Below, piece after piece: positions 34,601 through 41,970 of a stretch of DNA of 64,000 nt (within the stretch, counting starts at the first letter, position 1; the number at the start of each line of letters is the position of its first letter). The stretch covers positions 231,761-295,760 of the forward strand of contig JAHDWA010000003.1 in assembly GCA_023382535.1 (NCBI GenBank), read 5' to 3'. The DNA is from Anaerolineae bacterium (GTDB taxonomy: Bacteria; Chloroflexota; Anaerolineae; 4572-78; J111). The position numbers were made by a program, and so were the translations under genes. The notes under the pieces were generated by a model, which was given only the letters and a program-made list of their open reading frames with translations, ran no database searches and was not told the origin of the DNA.

Positions 34601-35173
34601 TTAGGCTGCACCGGCCAGCCCCAGTTCGGCGGCGGCCTCTTGCATGGCTTTTAAAACAAGGCCGATGTGTTCAGGGAGATCAACCTTCAAGGCTGCTGCA
34701 CCGGCCTCAACCTCCTCGCGATTGACCCCCGGAGCAAATCCTTTAACCCGCCACTTTTTTTGCACAGCCTTGACATCCACATCCCGGATATCCTTTGAAG
34801 GCCGTACCAGGGCGACCGCGGCAATTAAGCCGGTCAGCTCATCCACGGCGTAGAGGGTGTGCTCCATTTTGGAGTGACGCTCCACCCCGGTCACTTCCGG
34901 TGCATGCGACAGAATCGCCCGGATGATTTCTTCGTCAACGCCTCGCTCCCGCAGGATCGGCACGCCGGTATTGGGATGGCCGTTGACGGCCACATCCGGG
35001 TAACGCTCGTAATCAAAGTCGTGGAGCAGCCCGACCAGCCCCCATTTTTCTTCGTCTTCGCCATAGTGGCGGGCATAGGCCCGCATGGCTACCTCCACCG
35101 ACTGCATGTGGCGGCGCAGTTGGGGGCTTTCGGTATATTCGCACACTAAAGCCCAGGCTTCGGCTCGGTTCAT
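34601..35173 (-). CDS. HD-domain hydrolase
   Basis: This 190-residue HD-superfamily protein has an upstream His (LRRHMQSVEVAMRAYARHYG), the central pair in GLVGLLHDFDYERYPD near residue 50, and NGHPNTGVPILRERGVDEEI with later ILSHAPEV supplying further metal ligands. These proteins are metal-dependent phosphohydrolases acting on nucleotides or similar compounds. It is the last chromosomal-looking gene before the integrase. Confidence 0.8.
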   Translation of the reverse strand: MNRAEAWALVCEYTESPQLRRHMQSVEVAMRAYARHYGEDEEKWGLVGLLHDFDYERYPDVAVNGHPNTGVPILRERGVDEEIIRAILSHAPEVTGVERHSKMEHTLYAVDELTGLIAAVALVRPSKDIRDVDVKAVQKKWRVKGFAPGVNREEVEAGAAALKVDLPEHIGLVLKAMQEAAAELGLAGAA

Positions 35174-35306
35174 GACTCTCCTTCAGTATCTAACTGATTG
35201 GCCTCGCCGAGCATTATATCATAAACTAACTGAGAGGCTAAAGTTGAGCCGGATAAAATTCCTTTAACCAGGTTTTTGTGACGCCCCTCGCAAACCTTTT
35301 GACAAC

Positions 35307-35336
35307 AGCCCCCAAAAGTAAAGGATTTTTGGGGCT
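35307..35336 (-). terminator. Hairpin at the end of the integrase gene
   Basis: AGCCCCCAAAA (35307-35317) pairs with TTTTTGGGGCT (35326-35336), with one bulge. The integrase stop (35335-35337) is inside the stem. It probably ends the leftward transcript of the element. Confidence 0.55.
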
Positions 35337-36204
35337 AAAACCGTAGGGTTTTGACCGCTTGCCTTAAATCCTCCAATCCTGGCATGGTATAGATAGCGGT
35401 TGTGTTCACATCACTGTGACCCATCAATCGGGCTATTCTGTCCAGAGGCACCCCCTTGTCTGCCAGGCTCTTCCCGAATGTGTGACGCAGTAGGTGGGGG
35501 GTCAAACGGAACCCCAACACCTTGCCCAATTCAGATAAATGCCACTGGACTAACTGCCTGGTCATCCGGCCAGAGGTGACAAAAACATAATCACTCTCCG
35601 ATTTCCGCACCTGTAGCCAGGCGGCCAGGGCTGCTTTAGCCTGCTCATTCATCGGGATGGTTCGGCGTTTGTCACCCTTGCCCCAACGAACCGTTACTAC
35701 CTCGTTTTGAATGTCGGACAGTTTCAGATCACACAACTCAGATACCCTCAATCCGGTGTTGAGCAGAAAGATGGTAATAGCTTGCATCCTTAAAGCGACG
35801 ATTAGAGTAAAATCAAGCTGCTTTGATCTGGCTTCATCCACTGCGGCCTGGGCTGCCTGTAGGACTATTTTCACCTGCTCTTGAGTAAGCCACTTGGGAT
35901 AATTCTCAGATCTAACCCCTTTAATTCTGACCATCGGATTTTCGGCGATGTAACCATTTTGAACGCACCAACGCAAAAGAGCAGACACGTAGCTGAGCTT
36001 CCGGTTGACCGTGTGAGGCTTGTAACGGCGCTTTAGATCCTCTTTATATTCTTTCATGGTGCCCGGGGTGAGTTGAGTTATGGTTAGCTCCCGATCTGCA
36101 AGCCATTGAGCGAACAACGGCAAATTGATGCGATAGTTAGCCAGTGTTCCAGTGGCTATATCCTCAGATTGAAGGTACGTCAAAAAACGGTCAATCTCGA
36201 CCAT
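35335..36204 (-). CDS. Tyrosine recombinase (element integrase)
   Basis: The N-terminal SAM-like core-binding domain (EIDRFLTYLQSEDIATGTLA) is followed by the catalytic domain with all active-site residues: Arg in NTGLRVSELCDLKLS, Lys in RWGKGDKRRTIP, HxxR in TPHLLRHTFGKSLAD, His in RLMGHSDVNTT and Tyr in TAIYTMPGLEDL. The length fits XerC/integrase proteins, and I see no extra integron-integrase insertion. It should catalyse site-specific integration and excision of the element to its right. The frame is open back to a TTG at 36279, but that extension is only a (GTA)n run and a 44-bp element repeat; the Met at 36204 starts at the domain edge. Confidence 0.85.
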   Translation of the reverse strand: MVEIDRFLTYLQSEDIATGTLANYRINLPLFAQWLADRELTITQLTPGTMKEYKEDLKRRYKPHTVNRKLSYVSALLRWCVQNGYIAENPMVRIKGVRSENYPKWLTQEQVKIVLQAAQAAVDEARSKQLDFTLIVALRMQAITIFLLNTGLRVSELCDLKLSDIQNEVVTVRWGKGDKRRTIPMNEQAKAALAAWLQVRKSESDYVFVTSGRMTRQLVQWHLSELGKVLGFRLTPHLLRHTFGKSLADKGVPLDRIARLMGHSDVNTTAIYTMPGLEDLRQAVKTLRF

Positions 36205-36212
36205 TTCAGCTT

Positions 36213-36256
36213 TTGGGGCCGTGAAGCAGCTCGCCGGCGGAACCTGGCTGCCCCAA
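36213..36256 (-). repeat. 44-bp GGCCCCAA-bounded repeat, copy 1
   Basis: Read on the minus strand it starts TTGGGGCAGCCAGG and ends CACGGCCCCAA. It lies between the end of the 188-residue gene and the integrase start, inside the optional integrase extension. Its left end matches copies at 40452, 47856 and 53522. Confidence 0.75.
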
Positions 36257-36258
36257 TT

Positions 36259-36337
36259 TACTACTACTACTACGATCAAGCGGCCAGTTCTTCATATCCA
36301 TCCTGGTCGTAACCTTCGCTGCTGGTAGTAGTAGTAG
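36259..36337. repeat. Trinucleotide inverted pair (TAC)5 / (GTA)4
   Basis: TACTACTACTACTAC (36259-36273) and GTAGTAGTAGTAG (36325-36337) are complementary and can form a stem of 13 bp across the end of the 188-residue gene and the start of the integrase frame. Slippage in either run would alter the C-terminus of one protein or the optional N-terminus of the integrase. Confidence 0.75.
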
Positions 36338-36842
36338 GATTTAACGCCTCCATCACGGCCAAAATGCGGCGACGATAGGAGCCGCCCGTTTTGGTACGGT
36401 CTCCAAACAGCAGCCCGGCAACATCGGCCTGGCTCAAATCACGGCCGCGATAGGCTGCCAATAATTCCAAATCTTTTTCCACTTGGGGGACTTTCAAGTA
36501 GCTGGCATAGGGTTCGGTGCGTAGATCAATGCCATCAAACAGCCAGGGAAACCGCTGGACAAGCCAGGGCCAGGCGGTCTCAGGCGCGGTCATCATTTCC
36601 GGTAAAGCGGCCAATTCTCGCTTGACTGTTTTTTCGTGACGCTGTTTAACGCTGCTTGGCTCCAACAAATCGGCCAGGCGGCGCAGCTCGGCGGCCAGCA
36701 CCTCTGGCCGGGCCGCAATTTGAACGGCTTGCCGTCGCCCGTTGAGGTAAATAATCAACCGGCCTGAGCCGTAAGATACGGCGTCCAATTCACAGGGCAC
36801 CCCTTTGTTGCCAGGGCTGATGAAGTAGATTTCTTTTGTCAT
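36276..36842 (-). CDS. Unrecognised 188-residue element protein
   Basis: No family is recognised. The N-terminal half is beta-rich (YFISPGNKGVPCELDAVSYG; RLIIYLNGRRQAVQIAARP). The C-terminal half is helical, with DLSQADVAGLLFGDRTKTGG followed by YRRRILAVMEAL, which could be a DNA-binding helix-turn-helix. The protein ends in a Thr/Ser/Asp/Glu tail encoded by the GTA repeat. The stop overlaps a TTG of the integrase frame. The position beside the integrase suggests an excisionase or regulator, but that is a guess. A good ribosome-binding site (GAAAGGA) precedes the ATG. Confidence 0.6.
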   Translation of the reverse strand: MTKEIYFISPGNKGVPCELDAVSYGSGRLIIYLNGRRQAVQIAARPEVLAAELRRLADLLEPSSVKQRHEKTVKRELAALPEMMTAPETAWPWLVQRFPWLFDGIDLRTEPYASYLKVPQVEKDLELLAAYRGRDLSQADVAGLLFGDRTKTGGSYRRRILAVMEALNPTTTTSSEGYDQDGYEELAA

Positions 36843-36864
36843 GCGCGTTCCTTTCGGTTATACT
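36836..36864 (+). promoter_or_regulatory. Strong plus-strand promoter facing a short RNA
   Basis: TTGTCA (36836-36841) and TATACT (36859-36864) are 17 bp apart; each box matches the sigma-70 consensus at five of six positions. It overlaps the start codon of the divergent 188-residue gene. The only thing downstream on this strand is the hairpin pair at 36871-36935. Confidence 0.7.
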
Positions 36865-36870
36865 GGGTTC

Positions 36871-36935
36871 AGCGGGGTTGGCGTTCCTCCCCGCTGCCCG
36901 CCGTGAAGCCTTCAACTTTCGGCGGGTTTCTTTTT
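36871..36935 (+). ncRNA. Candidate small RNA with two hairpins and terminator
   Basis: The predicted start (about 7 nt after the -10 box) is the base of a perfect 7-bp stem AGCGGGG / CCCCGCT (36871-36877 and 36889-36895). A second hairpin CCCGCC / GGCGGG (36897-36902 and 36921-36926) with inner GAAG/CTTTC pairing runs into TTTCTTTTT. No ORF fits. The RNA would be about 65 nt, lying between the divergent 188-residue gene and the 77-residue gene. It could regulate replication or integration in trans, or the leader of the overlapping minus-strand transcript. Confidence 0.6.
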
Positions 36936-36977
36936 GAGACCCCACTGACCTGGTTGGCCAGCCCAGGGCGGCCCCAA
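36934..36977 (+). repeat. 44-bp GGCCCCAA-bounded repeat, copy 2
   Basis: It starts TTGAGACCCC and ends GGGCGGCCCCAA. It lies immediately after the stop of the 77-residue minus-strand gene and overlaps the end of the small-RNA terminator by 2 bp. Confidence 0.7.
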
Positions 36978-36979
36978 AT

Positions 36980-37213
36980 TCACAAGTTGGTTATTAATAG
37001 CCGCCAGATCCAACCACCAGGGCAAACCCACAATCCTGGGTTATAACGGTTCCAGGGGGTTGGAAACCATAAAACAGGGTCATAATCCTTATCTACACTC
37101 TGATCGTGTAAACGGACCCAACTTTGGGCATTGCAGCGTCTCCAATCTCCCTCCGGGATATGATCCCAGTCATGGCGATCTGGAAATTCAGAACGGGATT
37201 TCATCACCCTCAC
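36980..37213 (-). CDS. Unrecognised 77-residue Trp-rich protein
   Basis: The protein has ten Trp residues (for example WVRLHDQSVDKDYDPVLWFP) and no recognised domain. The start could be Met 1 or Met 4; no strong ribosome-binding site is visible. It ends directly against a 44-bp element repeat, as other genes of the element do. A moderate chance remains that it is not a real gene. Confidence 0.4.
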   Translation of the reverse strand: MRVMKSRSEFPDRHDWDHIPEGDWRRCNAQSWVRLHDQSVDKDYDPVLWFPTPWNRYNPGLWVCPGGWIWRLLITNL

Positions 37214-37375
37214 CTATTGCCGGTTTCTCCCTCGGTTCAAATTTCAGGAGCAAATCAACCAGCCGGTAAAGCAGAATGGTGGTAATTGACACCTTTGGGC
37301 CTCTGTCCTCAAATTGGCAGTAAAGCTCCCAAGCTAGATCGTGATCTTTGTTGTGTAGCCACTTTCACACGGATT

Positions 37376-37657
37376 TCATAACCCCCCCTTTTTCAAGTGG
37401 GGAATGAGATCGCCTGCCTGAATGTGGCTGATAAACGAGGTGTCAGCCAGAATGAAGTACATCGCCGCGCTAAAAATAGACAGATACAGGCAGGCGGTCA
37501 GGATCAGCAGCGAAACTGCCACTTTGAACGACAGCCGCAACTTGGAGCGGTAAAAATCGGTCAACCCGTGCAGAGCCAGGCCCAGGCAGATCAGCAAAAA
37601 GACGTACAGGGCCAAAAACAGGTCAAGATTGGCGGTCAGGACATCACGCAGGCTCAT
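37376..37657 (-). CDS. Small membrane protein of the element
   Basis: This 93-residue protein has three spans (FLALYVFLLICLGLALHGLT; FKVAVSLLILTACLYLSIFS; AAMYFILADTSF). The ATG at 37657 has GGGAGAAG upstream and overlaps the DUF2637-like gene by 14 nt. The pairing with DUF2637 suggests a role in plasmid-style intercellular spread, as proposed for Spd proteins in actinomycetes; this is inference. Confidence 0.6.
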   Translation of the reverse strand: MSLRDVLTANLDLFLALYVFLLICLGLALHGLTDFYRSKLRLSFKVAVSLLILTACLYLSIFSAAMYFILADTSFISHIQAGDLIPHLKKGGL

Positions 37658-38390
37658 GATAGCTTCTCCCGTTCCCATTCAAGCTGATCAATTCAGCTTT
37701 CAATTTGCGGCCCAGGCTCTCCGAGCGGCCCAGCGCCCGGCCCAAATCGGCTCCGCTGATGTCGGGACGTTGCGCCAAGATTTGAATGGCCTGGGTACGG
37801 GTGTCATCGCTCACTTCGGTGTAGCTCCGCTTCTCTTTGCGCAGCGTGGACAGCTCCGCTTTGAGTTCATTCAACTTGGCCGTCAAGCGTTCCTGTTCTG
37901 CCTGCTGCTCCGCTTTAACCTGCTCAAAAAGAGCCTTGTCCGAGGCCAGGTCAACCCACAATTGTTCCCGCTGCTCCACCAAAGCGGCGATGGAGGTCAG
38001 CACGGCGGCCCGCTTGATCCCGGCCTTGATCTGGCTGACAAAGGTTTCAAACGACAGCAGTAGGAACAAACTTGGCATAGCAGCCATCACCATTGCCAAC
38101 GTGCCCCAGGTTTGAGCGTGAATGACGTTGAACACCAGCGCCAGCCCCGACGATCCGATCACCAGCGCCCAGGCCCAGCGCGCCCGTTCCGCATGGAGAG
38201 AAGCCCGCAAAGCAGCCAGGGAAAAGACGATCATCCCCCCCTCTAAAATCAGGGGAAAGACCATTGGTAAGACAAAATGGTGCTGCTGGGCCAGGTCGGC
38301 CAGGGCCAGATAGCTGCTGGCAAAGCCCAAAGCCGCAATGACCAGCAGCAAAATTCCCGTTAACCAACTGATGAATGTTTGCGATTTCAT
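37644..38390 (-). CDS. DUF2637-like membrane protein with coiled coil and HTH tail
   Basis: Four spans fill residues 8-120 (FISWLTGILLLVIAALGFAS; HHFVLPMVFPLILEGGMIVF; WAWALVIGSSGLALVFNVIH; TLAMVMAAMPSLFLLLSFET). The NVIH and PLILEGG patches resemble DUF2637, a family common on actinomycete mobile elements. A coiled coil (EQVKAEQQAEQERLTAKLNE) follows, then a helix-turn-helix-like end (QILAQRPDISGADLGRALGR). A clean AAGGAG lies upstream. It may couple DNA binding to the membrane during transfer or replication. Confidence 0.65.
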   Translation of the reverse strand: MKSQTFISWLTGILLLVIAALGFASSYLALADLAQQHHFVLPMVFPLILEGGMIVFSLAALRASLHAERARWAWALVIGSSGLALVFNVIHAQTWGTLAMVMAAMPSLFLLLSFETFVSQIKAGIKRAAVLTSIAALVEQREQLWVDLASDKALFEQVKAEQQAEQERLTAKLNELKAELSTLRKEKRSYTEVSDDTRTQAIQILAQRPDISGADLGRALGRSESLGRKLKAELISLNGNGRSYHEPA

Positions 38391-38406
38391 AAGAACTCCT
38401 TTTTAA

Positions 38407-38572
38407 ATCATGAGAATCATGAGTTTCATGAGTGTTTTTTGAGTTTTCAAATTTTTTTACACCCCCCCTCCCCCCATGTACTTCATGCACATGATTTGCA
38501 TGATTTCATGATTAATCCCCCCCCAATGTGGCATTTTGGGCTTTAAATCATGAGTTTCATGAGTTTCATGAG
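38407..38572. other. Candidate iteron-type replication origin
   Basis: Two blocks of three tandem 9-bp units with consensus (A/T)TCATGAG(A/T) lie at 38407-38432 and 38547-38572. Between them are A/T-runs, C-runs and a cluster of further CATG words (38475-38510). No ORF is present. The region adjoins the prim-pol/helicase gene. Direct repeats next to an AT-rich segment and a replication gene are the usual plan of an iteron origin. Confidence 0.6.
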
Positions 38573-38605
38573 CGATTTTGCGATACTTGGAAATCGTGTA
38601 AGGCA

Positions 38606-41368
38606 TTATTGGGCCTCCGGGTCATCTGGGGCGTTGAATTTATCCAGGTACAGGGCCACAACCAGGATGCGCGTTTTGGTGGCCGGATCATGCACCTGAA
38701 CGTCAAACCAACCGCCTTCCTCACGAGCTTTGGTACAGTAGCTCAATTGATCCTGGAAAAGCTGTTTGCGCAGCTCCGCTTTGGAGATGTTGATCGGGGC
38801 CTGGCCGCTGGCCCGTAGCCACTGGTTGACGATTTCAAAGGAGCCACCCAGCAGATAGAGATAGGTGTCATCCTGCCAGCCTACCCGGCGATCACAGATG
38901 ACCGCAGAAACGGCGGCATAGCCGGTGGCGATAGTGTCACGTAGAGCAGCCAGGAATTTCCAGGAGTAGCGTTCTGATTTCACCTTTTCGCCGGTTTTGC
39001 CAACGATGTTGAAGATAGCCAGCCCGTGCCTGGCTTGAAAGCTTTCAGCCTGCTCCACGGTCATCAGGCCGGTGGCTTCGCAGAATTTAGCCAGCATTGC
39101 CGCCCCGGTGCTGTTGGCGGCATAGTTGTTAGACAGCCGGGTGTGCTCTGTCTGGAATTGGAGGGCCTGAAATTCCTTGAACTTGGCCAGGCTGCCCCGG
39201 CCATCGCCGTCCAGCAGCCATTGGATGTAGGCAGCCATCAGGCCGGAAAAGAGGGGCGCTGTGGCTTTGATTTCATCCAGCTTGGTGTTGCGCACCCCGG
39301 TGGGCTGGCTAGCAAGCTGGCCTAACAACATCCGGGCGCTGTAGCTGGCTTCCCCGGCTTCTGGCACGGCTTCACCCGTGCTCAACAGCAAAGCGCGGGG
39401 TGGGAGACTGGCCGCCGCCTTGCCGGTGATGGTGGCCCGTTTGCGGCCCTGGGCATCAACGGCCGCCTGTACAAAGGCCACCCACTTGGGCAGCGCGTCA
39501 TTGGTGATGGTGCCCGGCTTGAGATCGTCAATCAGCATCAGGCAATCTTTCAGGGCATAGGCGCGGGCCTCCGCTCCGTAGGGCGTGCCAGACCACTTGT
39601 AGGTAAGGGCGGCGCTGCCAACCGGCCCGTAAAGGGCCATCAGCAGCTTGGCCAACTCGGTTTTGAATGAGCCGGTATCAGCGTGGATGTGGTACAAGTA
39701 CCGGGCCTCATCCCCCAACCAGCGCAGCAGGGGCGGCAAAAAGGCGTGGGCCAGGGTGGTGTAGATGACATCGTGCTGATAGATCTCGTTGAGGGCCATC
39801 AGGCCGGCCCAGGCGATTTTGTTCTCTTCCGGGGTGTTGCGCCGGAAACCAAAGGCGGCAAACTCCTTGGCCAATTCGGCGTCAAGTTTGCACTGGTAAT
39901 CGCTCTGGCCGATGGCTCCCCCAGGCAGCACAAACGCCTTGCCATCGGGGGTCCAACCGGTGCTGGTGATCGCTTTCACTTCTTTCATCTCCTCTGCCGG
40001 GGTGAGGGCGGCGATGGCCGTAGCCAGGCGGGTGATCAGTGGGGGGTCAATGGGTGGGGGCTTGCCGGGCAGGTAGTTGAGCAGTCGAGAATACAGCCGG
40101 TTGCCGTCTGCAAAATCAACTGCCGTGATTTCGGCAGTGTACGGCTTGCCGTCTTTTTTGCCTTCAATGGTGTAGATCACGGTTTGGGTGGCCTCATCAA
40201 ACAAGGTCAGCTTTTGCGTCACCTGGCCGTAAAAAGGGATGATCTTCTCCAGCGCGATGATGTCATCCTTGACCTGTTTGTAAGTGGTATAGACCATTTC
40301 CCCGTTTTTGAGGCTGTAGGCAGCCTTGAGGCCCTTTTCAGGCTTTTGCAGGGCCAGGGTAACGCCGGGCGGGATCTGGATGTCATTGGGGCCGCCTTCA
40401 TCGCTGGCCAGCGCCGGATCTGGGGGGGGTGGGGTCTCAACAGCGTGACCATTGGGGCCGCTCGATGCGCGGTCCAGAGCGCCTGGCTGCCCCAACGTGA
40501 TGGGTTCTTTCCCCTGACCCCCTTTCCAGCCGCTTTTGATAGTGCGTTCAGCCTGGCCTTCGGTGTTGCCGGCGCCGGTGCCCACGTAGAACTTGAGCGC
40601 AACCGGCATGAGCGCCTCCAGGGTTTCCTGTTCGCTGTAGCCGGCGGCAGCGTGCTGGATGGCTGCCTGGTACAGTTCGTCGTTGACACCTCGGGCCGAT
40701 TGGCCCAGGTGGCCGCTGGCCATAAAAGCGCGGGTTCGTGGGGGAAGGGGATGCCTGCCGTTTTGGGGCCGGATCTCGCCGGCCGCCCGGGCGGCCGGGG
40801 TCTCAACAGCGCGGGTGATACCTACATCGGCCAGGCTGGAGATTTCGGCAATACCCTCCCAGGGCGGTGTGATCCAAGAGTATTGGCGGCCGCTGGGATG
40901 GATCGAAGGCCACACGGCGATGTAACCGCCTTCGCCGCGCGTCTCTCCAATGTGGATGCCCCGAAATAAGATTTTCCAGGATCGAGGCAGGGGGCCGGGC
41001 ATCCGGGCCAGCACGTGAAAGCCGTGGCCGGTTTCAGCCGTGGCCGTGTGCTCAGGGCTGAGTTGGGCATGTTCCTTGACCCAATCAAAGTAAGCCTGCT
41101 CTTGATCGAAGTCGAGGGCAAACACGTTGCCGCTGACTTCTCCCATCACCAGGGCGATGTTTAACTGGGTAAAATTGAACCAGCTTTTGATCTGCTTCTC
41201 GGTGGGCCGCTCTTTTTGAAAGGGCTGCCAGGATGGGATTAGACCCCGTTTTGGGTGTTCGATCTTGGGGAGCAAGGTGCGTTTGGGGTCTTTGGTCTGG
41301 TAGGCCAGGGGAAAAAGGGAAAAGCCGCACTCCAGGTATTTAAGGGCTGCTGATAGGATTTCTGACAT
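38606..41368 (-). CDS. Primase-polymerase / helicase replication protein
   Basis: About 920 residues. The N-terminal 200 are a bifunctional primase-polymerase domain (CGFSLFPLAYQTKDPKRTLL; VFALDFDQEQAYFDW with the catalytic DxD; TAETGHGFHVLARM). The C-terminal part has a P-loop ATPase core: LYHIHADTGSFKTELAKLLM near residue 560 (Walker A) and CLMLIDDLKPGT (Walker B). This architecture is the replication initiator of many integrative elements and plasmids. The linker between the domains carries three copies of the element repeat, read in frame. The ATG at 41368 has AAGGAG upstream; longer starts overlap the nuclease gene. Confidence 0.8.
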   Translation of the reverse strand: MSEILSAALKYLECGFSLFPLAYQTKDPKRTLLPKIEHPKRGLIPSWQPFQKERPTEKQIKSWFNFTQLNIALVMGEVSGNVFALDFDQEQAYFDWVKEHAQLSPEHTATAETGHGFHVLARMPGPLPRSWKILFRGIHIGETRGEGGYIAVWPSIHPSGRQYSWITPPWEGIAEISSLADVGITRAVETPAARAAGEIRPQNGRHPLPPRTRAFMASGHLGQSARGVNDELYQAAIQHAAAGYSEQETLEALMPVALKFYVGTGAGNTEGQAERTIKSGWKGGQGKEPITLGQPGALDRASSGPNGHAVETPPPPDPALASDEGGPNDIQIPPGVTLALQKPEKGLKAAYSLKNGEMVYTTYKQVKDDIIALEKIIPFYGQVTQKLTLFDEATQTVIYTIEGKKDGKPYTAEITAVDFADGNRLYSRLLNYLPGKPPPIDPPLITRLATAIAALTPAEEMKEVKAITSTGWTPDGKAFVLPGGAIGQSDYQCKLDAELAKEFAAFGFRRNTPEENKIAWAGLMALNEIYQHDVIYTTLAHAFLPPLLRWLGDEARYLYHIHADTGSFKTELAKLLMALYGPVGSAALTYKWSGTPYGAEARAYALKDCLMLIDDLKPGTITNDALPKWVAFVQAAVDAQGRKRATITGKAAASLPPRALLLSTGEAVPEAGEASYSARMLLGQLASQPTGVRNTKLDEIKATAPLFSGLMAAYIQWLLDGDGRGSLAKFKEFQALQFQTEHTRLSNNYAANSTGAAMLAKFCEATGLMTVEQAESFQARHGLAIFNIVGKTGEKVKSERYSWKFLAALRDTIATGYAAVSAVICDRRVGWQDDTYLYLLGGSFEIVNQWLRASGQAPINISKAELRKQLFQDQLSYCTKAREEGGWFDVQVHDPATKTRILVVALYLDKFNAPDDPEAQ
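40386..40440 (-). repeat. 55-bp variant of the GGCCCCAA-bounded repeat, copy 3
   Basis: On the minus strand it starts TTGAGACCCC and ends AAGGCGGCCCCAA. It is read in frame as VETPPPPDPALASDEGGPND in the replication protein. It is 11 bp longer than the usual unit because of a C-run. Confidence 0.65.
40452..40495 (-). repeat. 44-bp GGCCCCAA-bounded repeat, copy 4
   Basis: On the minus strand it starts TTGGGGCAGCCAGG and ends GAGCGGCCCCAA. It is read in frame as GQPGALDRASSGPN in the linker of the replication protein, 11 bp from copy 3. Confidence 0.75.
40763..40806 (-). repeat. 44-bp GGCCCCAA-bounded repeat, copy 5
   Basis: On the minus strand it starts TTGAGACCCCGGCCGC and ends GATCCGGCCCCAA. 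It is read as VETPAARAAGEIRPQ in the replication protein, strikingly like copy 8 in a different gene. Confidence 0.75.
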
Positions 41369-41381
41369 AGCACTCCTTTGG

Positions 41382-41906
41382 CTACTGAAATAAGGGGAGC
41401 TGCCAGCCCACAGGCCGGTGGCTGGCAATCGCTTGATGAAGATGGTCCCACGCATCAAGGTAGGGTTTCCAGGGCTTGCTGTCGCCTGGGCAGGCTGACC
41501 AGATGGTTAGATTTGTGGGAGGAACCGCCTTGGCCGGGATGACAAAGGGCCAGTCCCGTCCGTTCCTGGCAATGAAGATGACCAGATCGTGCTGGTGGTT
41601 GCGCAACCGGGCCTGGAAACGGCCGCCACCCCGATAAAAGGGATAATACAGGCTGAACTTGACTTCGATCCGGGCGGCGTTGCCCTGGTCATCCCAGGCC
41701 CACAGGTCAAAAGGGGAGTTTCGGGGGGTCAGGGCGGCGTGGTAGCCCAGGGCCTCGATTTTGCGCTGGCACCAATATTCGGCCTGCCGGGCCAGAGGGC
41801 CAAAGTCCTTTTGGCTCTTGCCCCTGTTGACAAAGTACCAATGCCGGATCTCTGTTTCCAGGTCGGACCTGTATTGCTGGATGATGGCACGATCTTCAAA
41901 TTCCAT
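41382..41906 (-). CDS. PD-(D/E)XK-type nuclease
   Basis: This 174-residue protein contains NSPFDLWAWDDQGNAARIEV followed by KFSL at about residues 63-86. An Asp and a following E-x-K across two strands make the PD-(D/E)XK nuclease signature. An upstream Glu (AEYWCQRKIEALGYHAA) completes a typical active site. It may be a resolvase-like or restriction-like enzyme of the element's replication system. It sits between the Toprim gene and the primase-polymerase. Confidence 0.6.
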   Translation of the reverse strand: MEFEDRAIIQQYRSDLETEIRHWYFVNRGKSQKDFGPLARQAEYWCQRKIEALGYHAALTPRNSPFDLWAWDDQGNAARIEVKFSLYYPFYRGGGRFQARLRNHQHDLVIFIARNGRDWPFVIPAKAVPPTNLTIWSACPGDSKPWKPYLDAWDHLHQAIASHRPVGWQLPLFQ

Positions 41907-41925
41907 AGTGATACCTGGTGTGTGA

Positions 41926-41970
41926 TTGGGGCCGTGTTCTCATGCTTCAGCTATGAGTTAGCGGCCCCAA
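41926..41970. repeat. 45-bp GGCCCCAA-bounded repeat, copy 6
   Basis: It starts TTGGGGCCG and ends CGGCCCCAA, so the two ends are a perfect 9-bp inverted repeat. It covers the last codons and stop of the Toprim gene (protein ending NIGAANS) and the leader of the nuclease gene. Confidence 0.75.

Noticed and set aside
35174..35334. tRNA gene or att duplication at the left boundary of the element
   Set aside because: No cloverleaf-like sequence was seen, and I found no matching direct repeat in 61185-61329 by eye.
35335..36204. Integron with attC sites
   Set aside because: The recombinase lacks the extra region of integron integrases, the repeats are shorter than attC sites, and several lie inside genes rather than between cassettes.
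39683..40969. 428-codon plus-strand frame opposite the replication gene
   Set aside because: It is the shadow of the prim-pol/helicase frame, whose catalytic motifs are clear on the minus strand.
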